64,000 nt of DNA, from contig NZ_JARUND010000002.1 of the NCBI RefSeq assembly GCF_036898825.1, positions 2,852,001 through 2,916,000 on the forward strand, written 5' to 3'. The notes under the pieces are model-generated. The model saw only the letters and a program-made list of their open reading frames with translations. It did not search any database and was not told where the DNA came from. How positions within the stretch are numbered: the stretch's first letter is position 1; the number at the start of each line of letters is the position of its first letter. Positions 57,267 to 64,000 of this stretch are shown piece by piece. The position numbers and the translations under genes were made by a program. The DNA is from Streptomyces sp. B21-083 (GTDB lineage: Bacteria; Actinomycetota; Actinomycetes; Streptomycetales; Streptomycetaceae).

Positions 57267-57473
57267 ATGACCAAGCATGTGAACCTGCGCCTCCCCGACG
57301 ACGTTCACGCGATGGCGGTCGCTGCCGCTGACGCCGACGACCGCTCCCTGAACTCATGGCTGATCTCCGTCGTGCGACACGCCGCGGGCGTCTCCGGAAC
57401 ACCCGACCGCCCTGACGGCGTTCCGGCTCCCCCTGCCCCGCTCCGCGGGAACGGGCATTCACCCCGGCCTTGA
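57267..57473 (+). CDS. Ribbon-helix-helix (HicB/Arc-like) DNA-binding protein
   Basis: 68 residues. TKHVNLRLPDDVHAMAVAAADADDRSLNSWLISVVRHA is a complete ribbon-helix-helix: beta strand N-L-R-L-P, then two helices, as in Arc and HicB-type antitoxins. No toxin gene follows; the next frame is an unrelated conserved gene. It is divergent from tnpB with start codons 57 bases apart. CAAAAT lies 6 bases before the ATG, so it is probably leaderless. The proline-rich tail is disordered. It may regulate tnpB (inference). Confidence 0.75.
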   Translation: MTKHVNLRLPDDVHAMAVAAADADDRSLNSWLISVVRHAAGVSGTPDRPDGVPAPPAPLRGNGHSPRP

Positions 57474-57564
57474 AGGGGCCGGGCACTCTGCCCGGAAGCA
57501 GGGTGGAGGAGGAAGTACCGGAAGGAACTCGCATCGCAAAATCGAACAGGCGTACCATTACCGC

Positions 57565-57903
57565 GTGGCGACGACCTATGACTTCCCGAGTGACCTCCTG
57601 GCCGGTCAGGAGGAGCTGCATCAGGTCCGGGCCGAGCTGTCGGCACTGCTGAAGCGGCTCCCCTGGTCGGTCGAGCCGCTGGACGGTTTCAGTGACACCG
57701 GCGGCTGGCGCAAGGTGGAGCGCCCCGCGTCGCCGGGCTGGACGGCCGACGAACAGGCCGAGGTGGAGAAACTGCGGCGCCGCGAGCACGAGCTCGCGGT
57801 GTTCGTGAGCGGCCACCTCTTCTGGGCCGAGGTCACGGGAGCGGACCGGGTGGACGCGCGCACCCGGCTCAAGCACGCACACGAGGGCGCGGAGGAGGCC
57901 TGA
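57565..57903 (+). CDS. Conserved hypothetical protein
   Basis: 112 residues, helical, with LLAGQEELHQVRAELSALLKRLPWSVEPL and EQAEVEKLRRREHELAVFVSGHLFWAEV. No domain of known function recognised; similar small proteins occur across Streptomyces. GTG at 57565 has TACCAT 6 bases upstream, again a leaderless arrangement. Its end is 28 bases from the convergent kinase gene. Confidence 0.7.
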   Translation: MATTYDFPSDLLAGQEELHQVRAELSALLKRLPWSVEPLDGFSDTGGWRKVERPASPGWTADEQAEVEKLRRREHELAVFVSGHLFWAEVTGADRVDARTRLKHAHEGAEEA

Positions 57904-57931
57904 AGCCGGTGGTCCGATCAGTGGTCCGGCC

Positions 57932-59494
57932 TCAGGAGGTGGTGCGGAAACCTTCCCGCACCCGGTCGAAGACCGGCCGGTAATTGTCCCACTGCAGGTT
58001 GGGTGCCGAGACGTAGATGTCGTACTCCCGGCCGCCCACCTCCCCGAAGCCGAGGTTGATGGCGTGGAAGAGGCGCGCCCGGCCCTTGATGGTGAACTCC
58101 CAGATGGCGGCCTTCTGACCCCGGTAGGTCGTGCGCTGCATATAGAGCTTGCGGTACTTGTCCCCGGGGTAGTTGATCTTCGTGTTCGCCTCGATGTCCT
58201 TGAAGTGCGCCAAGGGATCGCCGGCGGGATCGATCATGCCAATGGTGATGCTGGCCAGGCGGGTCTTGTCGATGTAGACGATCCCGTCGGACGTCCGCTT
58301 GCTCAGCGTCCAGCCGTCCGGCACCGGGAAAGCGACGCCGAGGGTCTTCTCCGTGACGAGGTGGTAGCCGTCGGGGACGGGCGAGGGCGCGTACGTCGGG
58401 GTGGGGCTCTCCCCCGAGCCCGCGCCCCGCGTGTGTGTTTCCTGGTCGGCCGAGTTCAGGTAGTAGACGCCGGCCGTCGTGCCTCCGGCGACCAGGATCA
58501 CCGCGACCGCGCTCCAGAGGACGGTACGGCGCCCGCGCCCGCCTCGGGACCGCACGGGCGCCACGTCCTGGGTGCCGGTCCTCCTTCGCGTACCGCCCGT
58601 ACTGTCGTGATCCTGGACCCGAGCCGCTGTCGACACCGGGACGGACGCCGTCCACGCGCGCGGCTCCGTGTCCTCGGTCACCGACCGCAGCGCCAGTTCC
58701 GTCTCCTGGGCCGAGGGCCGCTCGGCCGGGTCCTTGGCCAGCAGAGCGGTGATCAGCGGTTCCAGCGGACCCGCCTGCTTCATCGGCTCCAGGGGGGCGG
58801 TGACGATGGAGTAAGCCGTCTCGACCGGCGTGAGCCTGCGGAACGGCGGCTGTCCCTCCACCGCCTGGTAGAGGGTCGCACCGAGCGCCCAGAGGTCGGA
58901 GGCGGGGCCGGGGGTGTCACCCTGGATGCGCTCCGGTGCCATGAAGTCGATGGAGCCGACGATCTCGCCGGTCCGGGTGAGGGTGCTGGTACCGGTCGCC
59001 GTGGCGATGCCGAAGTCGGTCAGGACGACCCGGCCGCCCTCGGTGAGCAGCACGTTGCCCGGCTTGACGTCACGGTGCAGTACGCCGGCCTCGTGGGCGG
59101 CCCGCAGCGCGCCGACCATGCCCCGGCCGATACGGGCGGCCTCCTCGGGCGAAACGGTTCCCCCGCTCTTGAGCAGGGCGCTCAGCGTGGTGGAGGGCAC
59201 GTACTCCATGACGATGCACGGCAGTCCGTCGTCCTCGACGACGTCATGGACGACGACCACGTTCGGGTGGGCGATCCTGGCCGCGCTCTGCGCCTCGCGG
59301 CGGGTGCGCTCGTACATCAGGGCCAGTTCGTCGTCGGCGAACCGCGAGTCCTCGTGCAGACGCTTGAGCGCGACCCGCCGGTTGAGCATCTCGTCGGCCG
59401 CCAGCCAGACCGTGCCCATGCCGCCCCGGCCGATCTGCTCGGTCAGCCGATACCGCCCGGCGATGAGCCGTCCCTCGTCCGACACGTGCGACAC
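57932..59494 (-). CDS. Membrane Ser/Thr protein kinase with unknown external domain
   Basis: 520 residues. Kinase motifs: IGRGGMGTV, K44, HRDVKPGN (140-147), DFG (160-162), GSIDFMAPER. One membrane span about 326-350 (VLWSAVAVILVAGGTTAGVYYL), then a 160-residue external domain (YHLVTEKTLGVAFPVPDGW ... WDNYRPVFDRVREGF), a beta-rich fold seen after several actinobacterial kinases. GTG at 59494 has GAGAGG 5 bases upstream and is preferred over the GTG at 59530. Ligand unknown. Confidence 0.9.
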   Translation of the reverse strand: MSHVSDEGRLIAGRYRLTEQIGRGGMGTVWLAADEMLNRRVALKRLHEDSRFADDELALMYERTRREAQSAARIAHPNVVVVHDVVEDDGLPCIVMEYVPSTTLSALLKSGGTVSPEEAARIGRGMVGALRAAHEAGVLHRDVKPGNVLLTEGGRVVLTDFGIATATGTSTLTRTGEIVGSIDFMAPERIQGDTPGPASDLWALGATLYQAVEGQPPFRRLTPVETAYSIVTAPLEPMKQAGPLEPLITALLAKDPAERPSAQETELALRSVTEDTEPRAWTASVPVSTAARVQDHDSTGGTRRRTGTQDVAPVRSRGGRGRRTVLWSAVAVILVAGGTTAGVYYLNSADQETHTRGAGSGESPTPTYAPSPVPDGYHLVTEKTLGVAFPVPDGWTLSKRTSDGIVYIDKTRLASITIGMIDPAGDPLAHFKDIEANTKINYPGDKYRKLYMQRTTYRGQKAAIWEFTIKGRARLFHAINLGFGEVGGREYDIYVSAPNLQWDNYRPVFDRVREGFRTTS

Positions 59495-59593
59495 GGCAAC
59501 CTCTCTGATCTCGCCGTCACTGGCACTCACGATATCCGGCAGGCGTACGAGGGTGATCCGAAGGTCACACAGACCACACCTCGCACACGAAAA

Positions 59594-59621
59594 GGCCCCC
59601 CGGAAAAACCGCCGGGGGGCC
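59594..59621 (-). terminator. Terminator after tRNA-Val
   Basis: GGCCCCCCGG (59594-59603) pairs with CCGGGGGGCC (59612-59621); a 10-bp stem just downstream of the tRNA on the minus strand. Confidence 0.8.
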
Positions 59622-59642
59622 GATCGTCTGCTCTGATCCTGG

Positions 59643-59714
59643 TGGGCGCGGACGGTTTCGAACCGCCGACATCCGCCTTGTAAGGGCGGCGCTCTACCAC
59701 TGAGCTACGCGCCC
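59643..59714 (-). tRNA. tRNA-Val (anticodon TAC)
   Basis: The 7-bp acceptor stem pairs GGGCGCG with CGCGCCC. TAGCTCAGTGGTAGAGCG forms the D arm, CCGCC-CTTACAA-GGCGG the anticodon arm with TAC, and GGCGGTTCGAAACCGTC the T arm. CCA is encoded immediately after (59642-59640). It reads GTA codons, rare in this GC-rich genome. Confidence 0.97.
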
Positions 59715-59936
59715 AGGACGAGTCGTCAGCCTACATTGCCCGAGGCCCTGCCCCGCAAACCCGTATCCGCCCCGGAGATCTCCGTGCCCGGATCCGGGGG
59801 TTTTCCCCACTATGGATCGGGGAGCATCCCGGATGCCCCGGCGGGCACCGGATCCGTACGGTCGAAGAGTGTCGCGGGGCCGGCCCCAACGATCGTCGAT
59901 CACCGGTCCCGCGTTCGCCTCAGGGGGAGAAGGACC

Positions 59937-60746
59937 ATGGCCCGATCAGCATTTCCGCGTTCCCGCACCGGCGCCCGCACCGGCATTCGCACGCGTGTCG
60001 TCGCCGTCACCGGCGTCGTGGCCGCGCTCGTCGCCACCGCCTCCGCCTGCTCCTCCGCCGGGGACGACAAGGATCCGGAGCACCGTTCCTTCGCCCTTCA
60101 GGGGCGCACGCTCACCGTCGACTCGAACGACTCGGGGCTCGACATCGTCGCCGCCGACTCGAACAAGTCGGGCCGGATAGAGGTCAATCGCTGGTTCTCG
60201 GGCTCCGTCACCTTCGGCAAGGATCCCAAGGTGACCTGGTCGATGAAGGACGACCGGCTCAAGCTGCGGGTGAAATGCTCGGGCGTGGTCGCCGACTGCT
60301 CCGCCAAGCACCGGATCGAGGTACCGCGCGGTGTCTCCGTCGTCGTGCGGAACGGGGACGGGAGCGTCACCGCCCACGGCTTCGACCAGGCCCTCGACAT
60401 CCGCTCCGGGGACGGCTCGGTCACCGTCAAGGACGCCACCGGCCCGCTGAAGCTGTCCAGCGGCGACGGTTCGATCCGCGCCCTCGGTGTGCGCTCCCGG
60501 CAGGTGCGGGCGCATTCCCAGGACGGCTCGGTGCGGCTCGAACTCGCCTCCGTGCCGGACCTCGTCGAGTCGAGCAGCGACGACGGCTCGCTCACCATCG
60601 AGCTGCCCCGCGAGACCTACCGTGTGACGGCGGACTCCGACGACGGCTCCGTGAAGGTGTCCGTCCCGCGCGACAAGCGCAGCTCGCACGTGGTGTCGGC
60701 GAAGACGAAGGACGGGAGCATACGGGTGCGGTCCGCCGGGGAGTGA
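59937..60746 (+). CDS. DUF4097 lipoprotein (adhesin-like beta-helix)
   Basis: 269 residues. Signal peptide with lipobox TASAC (cysteine about 38). The mature part has at least seven repeats of D-G-S-(V/I/L) spaced about 20 residues apart (for example NGDGSVTAHGF, SGDGSVTVKD, SQDGSVRLEL, DDGSLTIEL), the signature of DUF4097 solenoids. Function unknown, on the outer face of the membrane. GGAGAAGG precedes the ATG. Confidence 0.85.
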   Translation: MARSAFPRSRTGARTGIRTRVVAVTGVVAALVATASACSSAGDDKDPEHRSFALQGRTLTVDSNDSGLDIVAADSNKSGRIEVNRWFSGSVTFGKDPKVTWSMKDDRLKLRVKCSGVVADCSAKHRIEVPRGVSVVVRNGDGSVTAHGFDQALDIRSGDGSVTVKDATGPLKLSSGDGSIRALGVRSRQVRAHSQDGSVRLELASVPDLVESSSDDGSLTIELPRETYRVTADSDDGSVKVSVPRDKRSSHVVSAKTKDGSIRVRSAGE

Positions 60747-60890
60747 GCCCCGCGGCGGCCCGGTGCGCAGCCGGCCGCTCGACCGATTCGCGAGCTGGTA
60801 CGCGCAGCGCGAACCGACCGGGCCGTGTGTTCGTCCATAACCGGTGGGAGAATGAACCGGGCAGGGCAGATCACAGCACGGGAGAGGAAT

Positions 60891-62327
60891 GTGACGGCGA
60901 TTACTTCTGAGCCGTACACGCCGATTGCGCCGGGCGCGCACCAGTCGCCTCACCGTTCGCCGCACCGCCCACCCGAGCACGCTCGGACCGGCCTGCGCGC
61001 CGCCGCCCTGGATGCCCTGACGCTCGTACTGCTCCCGCTGCCGCTGCTCCTCGCCCTGCCCGCCGCCTTCGCCGGTGGCGGTGGCGGCACGCGGCGGTGG
61101 TTCGGTGGGCGGGGCGAGAGCCAGCGCGCCGAGGCGCAGGCCGCGAAGGACGCCGCCGCCGCCGCTTTCTACGAACTGGACACCGCCCAGCGGGATCTGC
61201 GGATCTCGATAGAGACCATCAAGGCCGTCGACGACACCCCCGCCGCCCGGCGCGCGGTCGCCGACTTCGAGGGGCTCGGGCTCCGGATCGACGAGGCCAG
61301 CGGGCAGTACATCACCGCCATCGACGCCCATGACCTCGACCGTGACGACCTGGAGGCGTCGGCCGCCACCCGCGCCCGGTCCGAGCTGACCCGGGCCAAG
61401 GAGGAGCTGGGGCGGGTCAAGCAGGACCTGGACCGCTTCGCGGACGGGCTCGGGCCGCTGCTCGGCAAGGCCGAGACGCAGTTGGCCCGGCTCGCGCCCT
61501 CCGTGGAGCGCGCCCGCCAGTCGCTGCTGGCCGCCTCGAACGCCCTGGACGCGGTCCGGGGATCGGGGTTGCGGGCGGACGACCTGGCCGCCCGGCTCGC
61601 CGCTCTCGGGCCCGAGCTGACCCGGCTCAACCAGGGCGCCGGGCAGCACGGGGTGCCGGAGACGCTGGAGCGGGCCGACCGGGTCTCGCGTGAGGCGGAG
61701 GCGGTCCGGGCGGAGGCGGAACGGCTGCCCGAGCTGGCCTCGGAGATCGATCACCGGCTGGTGTCCCTACGTACCCGCGCCGAGGCGCTGACCACCCGGT
61801 CCGGGCAGGTGCAGCCGCTGCTGAGCGAGCTGCGCAGACGGTTCTCGGCGGAGTGCTGGCAGGACCTCCAGCACGTACCGGAGCAGGCCACGGACCACGT
61901 ACGGCAGGCCGAGGCGAGGCTCAAGGAGGCACAGGCCGCTCGGGACGCCCAGCGCTGGCCGGACGCGACAGCGCTGCTGTCGACGGTGCGGGCGCTGCTG
62001 AACACCACCGACGAGGCGGTGTCGGCCGCCGGAGACAGGCTGCGGCGGCTGAACGCCGTGCAGAAGGACCCGCAGGGCGAGATCGACCGCACGCGCTTCG
62101 CGATCCGCGACGCGCAGCGGCTGGCCATGTCGGGGCGCAACACCCCGGAGCCGCGGCACGCCCGCCCGCTGGACGAGTCGGTGGCCCGCCTGGACCGCGC
62201 GATCGCCACGCTGGAGGGCCGCCACCCCGACTACTGGCACTTCCTGACGGAGGCGGAGGCCGTGCGGCACACGGTGGCCGACGTGGTGGCCCGGATCCGC
62301 GAGGAGCGCGGGATGACCGCCCACTGA
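60891..62327 (+). CDS. Membrane protein with long coiled-coil domain
   Basis: 478 residues. A short disordered start, one strong membrane segment (ALTLVLLPLPLLLALPAAFAGGGG, about 41-62), then a long helical region rich in A/E/R/L with heptad patterning (DLRISIETIKAVDDTP, ARSELTRAKEELGRVKQDLDRFADGL). It resembles tail-anchored spectrin-like proteins of Streptomyces of unknown role. GTG at 60891 follows GGAGAGGA; earlier ATGs lack a ribosome site. Confidence 0.7.
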   Translation: MTAITSEPYTPIAPGAHQSPHRSPHRPPEHARTGLRAAALDALTLVLLPLPLLLALPAAFAGGGGGTRRWFGGRGESQRAEAQAAKDAAAAAFYELDTAQRDLRISIETIKAVDDTPAARRAVADFEGLGLRIDEASGQYITAIDAHDLDRDDLEASAATRARSELTRAKEELGRVKQDLDRFADGLGPLLGKAETQLARLAPSVERARQSLLAASNALDAVRGSGLRADDLAARLAALGPELTRLNQGAGQHGVPETLERADRVSREAEAVRAEAERLPELASEIDHRLVSLRTRAEALTTRSGQVQPLLSELRRRFSAECWQDLQHVPEQATDHVRQAEARLKEAQAARDAQRWPDATALLSTVRALLNTTDEAVSAAGDRLRRLNAVQKDPQGEIDRTRFAIRDAQRLAMSGRNTPEPRHARPLDESVARLDRAIATLEGRHPDYWHFLTEAEAVRHTVADVVARIREERGMTAH

Positions 62328-62360
62328 ACGCACCCCTCGGCGGGGCTGAGGGACCGCGTC

Positions 62361-62396
62361 CCGCCGCTCCGGCCCTGGCAGGACCGGGAGCGGCGG
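62361..62396. terminator. Hairpin between convergent genes
   Basis: CCGCCGCTCC (62361-62370) pairs with GGAGCGGCGG (62387-62396), a 10-bp stem between the convergent coiled-coil and amidase genes. Confidence 0.8.
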
Positions 62397-62407
62397 GGCC
62401 GGGGTGA

Positions 62408-63619
62408 TCAGGTGCGGTAGGCGTAGTAGTAGGCGTTCGGTTCCGACGCGATGATGCTCGCCACCGACCTGCGGTAGGTGTTGGCGGAGTGGTAGGTCAG
62501 GTACGGCACGCCCTGGGGGCTGCGGTACGTGACGATCATCGTGTGGTCCTTGGACCCGTCCCTGTCGAAGTCCATCTGGAGGACGTCACCGACGTCCAGC
62601 TGGTAGACGTACGCGAGGCTGGTGGTGCGCTTCGAGTTCTGGGCGAACCAGGACCACTCGTTGACGCCGACGAAGGAGTCCGACTGGATGTCGGCGTTGC
62701 CGAACCACTTGGTGTAGTCGTACACGTAGCCGGGTGCGTGCTTCCAGCCGCCGGCCTTCAGGGACTGGCTGACGAAGTTGGTGCAGTCGCCGCCGGCGCC
62801 GTGCCCGTTGTAGTTCGGGTAGTCCGGGTTGTAGGTGCTCCAGTACTTCTCCGCGTACGTGGCCATGGCCTTGTAGTCGAAGGCGCCGCTGGTGAGGTTC
62901 TTGACGTTCGCCGGTGTGGTGCGGGTGGTGGCCGCGCGGGGGGCGTTGGGCATGGTGTCGTCGGCCACCGTGCCGACCTTGGCCTTCGCGGACGGCTTGG
63001 CCGCGACGGACGGCTCGGCCGGCTGGTTCACGGCGGCGTCGGCCGCCGCGTCGGTGTTCCGGATACCCGTCAGCTGCCAGTGGCCGCGCGCGTCGGCGGT
63101 GAACGTCAGCGCGTGGTGGGCCTGGAAGCCGGTGGTCCCCGGCTCGTCGCCGCGGACCTTCTGGTAGGTCAGGGTCGTGGTCTCGGTGACCTCGACCTCG
63201 GCCCTGGCGCCCTTGAGGCGGGTGCTGTTCAGGGTGACGACGGTGTCGGCCTTGCTGTACTTCTCGCCGAGCGCCGCGAGGCGGTCCTTGCGCAGGTCCA
63301 GCGAGGACAGGGCGGCGTTCTCGCTGCGGGCCAGCGCGGCGGACAGTCTGACGTCGCCGGAGAAGGCGCCCGTCAGCGGCTTCTTCCGGTTGCCCTGCGG
63401 GCCGTCGACCAGCGCGTCCGTACGGTCGGTGAGGACCGCGTCGGCGAGGCGCTGGAAGGTGGCCCTGGTCTGCTGGTCCACGATCGGGGCGGCGGAGCGC
63501 GCGGTCGCCGCGCTCGCGCTTCCGGCCGGCAGCAGCGCCGCTCCCGCGGCGACCGAGGCAGCGGCCGCGACGACTATGGCGGCGCGGCTGCGCGTACGGC
63601 CCATGTTCTTTGACTTCAC
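62408..63619 (-). CDS. Secreted protein with C-terminal amidase domain (Amidase_6)
   Basis: 403 residues. Signal peptide about 1-37 (SASA-A). A middle region of beta strands (VTLNSTRLKGARAEVEVTETTTLTYQKV) precedes the amidase domain, which has the catalytic-cysteine segment GAGGDCTNFVSQSLKAGGW and the histidine in KDHTMIVTYRSPQG and LTYHSANT. This is the papain-like Amidase_6 family, probably cutting a peptide or amide bond at the wall. GTG at 63619 has GAGGGGAAA upstream and gives a clean signal peptide; the ATG at 63676 does not. Confidence 0.85.
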   Translation of the reverse strand: MKSKNMGRTRSRAAIVVAAAASVAAGAALLPAGSASAATARSAAPIVDQQTRATFQRLADAVLTDRTDALVDGPQGNRKKPLTGAFSGDVRLSAALARSENAALSSLDLRKDRLAALGEKYSKADTVVTLNSTRLKGARAEVEVTETTTLTYQKVRGDEPGTTGFQAHHALTFTADARGHWQLTGIRNTDAAADAAVNQPAEPSVAAKPSAKAKVGTVADDTMPNAPRAATTRTTPANVKNLTSGAFDYKAMATYAEKYWSTYNPDYPNYNGHGAGGDCTNFVSQSLKAGGWKHAPGYVYDYTKWFGNADIQSDSFVGVNEWSWFAQNSKRTTSLAYVYQLDVGDVLQMDFDRDGSKDHTMIVTYRSPQGVPYLTYHSANTYRRSVASIIASEPNAYYYAYRT

Positions 63620-63724
63620 GTATGTTTCCCCTCTTGCCCCGGCGATGGGGGATGCCGGGTTGTGGAATTTTCGCATGCCATGTGGAGCCCCTGTGAACGG
63701 GGATACCCTTTACCGGCAAGGGAG

Positions 63725-63739
63725 TTGACGAATCGTCAG
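63725..63739. promoter_or_regulatory. Palindrome TTGACGAATCGTCAG
   Basis: Fourth copy of the CTGAYG-nnn-CGTCAG motif, 105 bases upstream of the amidase gene and 37 bases after the end of the partial deacetylase gene. Confidence 0.35.
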
Positions 63740-63776
63740 ATAACGACAGCTACTTCACGCGATCACTTGACGGCGA

Positions 63777-64000
63777 TCACTTCACGACCGTCGACCAGTC
63801 CGGCGACTGCGCCGGGTCCAGGCCGCGCAGCCGCTCCAGCGTCGCCGGGGTCTGTACGTCGAGCCAGTCGGCGAGTTCCTTGAAGGAGACGCACTCGACG
63901 TCCTTCTTCGCGCACACGTTCGCCATGACCTCGTCGACGGCCTTCATGTAGATGCCGCCGTTCCACTCCTCGAAGTGGTTGCCGATGAACAGCGGGGCAC
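63777..64000 (-). CDS. Polysaccharide deacetylase-like protein (5' end beyond window)
   Basis: The last 74 codons of a minus-strand gene. PLFIGNHFEEWNGGIYMKAVDEVMANVC, followed by CVSFKELADWLDVQTP, matches the C-terminus of secreted NodB-fold polysaccharide deacetylases in Streptomyces. The catalytic region is outside the window. Confidence 0.6.
   Translation of the reverse strand, partial: APLFIGNHFEEWNGGIYMKAVDEVMANVCAKKDVECVSFKELADWLDVQTPATLERLRGLDPAQSPDWSTVVK

Noticed and set aside
57243..57473. HicAB toxin-antitoxin pair
   Set aside because: The RHH protein looks like an antitoxin, but no HicA or other toxin gene lies on either side; the next gene is an unrelated 112-residue protein.

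Overview
This window is chromosomal DNA from a Streptomyces-like actinomycete. The base composition is very GC-rich with GC at third codon positions, several genes look leaderless, and the families are typical of the genus: three membrane Ser/Thr kinases, an Scr1-type XRE regulator with a DUF397 relic, secreted glycoside hydrolases with ricin domains, a class F-type sortase, FHA and DUF4097 proteins, and small palindromic repeats of the kind scattered through Streptomyces genomes. There is no sign of a prophage, a CRISPR array or an rRNA operon.

Layout. 1-4.7 kb holds a partial glycosyltransferase, a KstR-like TetR repressor, a 3Fe-4S ferredoxin/aldehyde dehydrogenase operon and a metallo-beta-lactamase-fold hydrolase, with two KstR-type palindromes between them. 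4.7-10.6 kb is a cobalamin-riboswitch operon: a secreted, membrane-anchored alpha/alpha-barrel protein, a small anchored partner, and an ECF importer (EcfT, fused double ATPase, S-component). 10.9-15.4 kb has a transglycosylase-like secreted protein, a DUF1275 gene broken by a hairpin insertion, a small CarD-like protein and a kinase with a PQQ-type beta-propeller. 15.6-19.7 kb (minus strand) has a two-component system followed by a wall protein and a sortase. 19.8-25.3 kb is a sugar locus: a GH125 alpha-mannosidase divergent from a LacI regulator and a ribose-type ABC importer, with three copies of one operator. 25.4-28.4 kb has a second kinase and an XRE regulator with a decayed partner. 28.5-31.2 kb has a divergent FadA5-like thiolase and CYP125-like P450 with KstR-type sites between them. 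31.3-37.1 kb has a squalene/phytoene synthase-like gene, a three-gene operon with a BNR-repeat protein, and a GT87-PAP2 fusion. 37.4-46.4 kb is mostly single genes (phosphodiesterase, O-methyltransferase, FHA, DUF1992, two small envelope or helical proteins, GNAT, MFS with a MarR-like tail, PG-binding protein, HAD). 46.5-47.4 kb is a TMEM165/GDT1 manganese exporter under a yybP-ykoY riboswitch. 47.5-55.8 kb has a secreted HNH nuclease, a PhoD-like phosphatase, DoxX, DedA, a 128-bp tandem repeat, a GH27 alpha-galactosidase, DUF2277 and a ketopantoate-reductase-like enzyme. 55.8-57.5 kb is an IS200/IS605-type tnpB with one frameshift, divergent from a ribbon-helix-helix gene. The rest has a third kinase, tRNA-Val, a DUF4097 lipoprotein, a coiled-coil membrane protein, an amidase-domain secreted protein and a partial polysaccharide deacetylase.

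How the genes connect. Genes matching mycobacterial steroid catabolism (KstR, CYP125, FadA5, with an aldehyde dehydrogenase and a P450-type ferredoxin) lie in two blocks 25 kb apart, and palindromes matching the published mycobacterial KstR motif occur in both, so a small steroid or isoprenoid side-chain regulon is likely. Two metal/cofactor systems are under riboswitches (B12 import, Mn2+ export). A recurrent palindrome, CTGAYG-nnn-CGTCAG, occurs at four places, twice next to the KstR-linked promoters.
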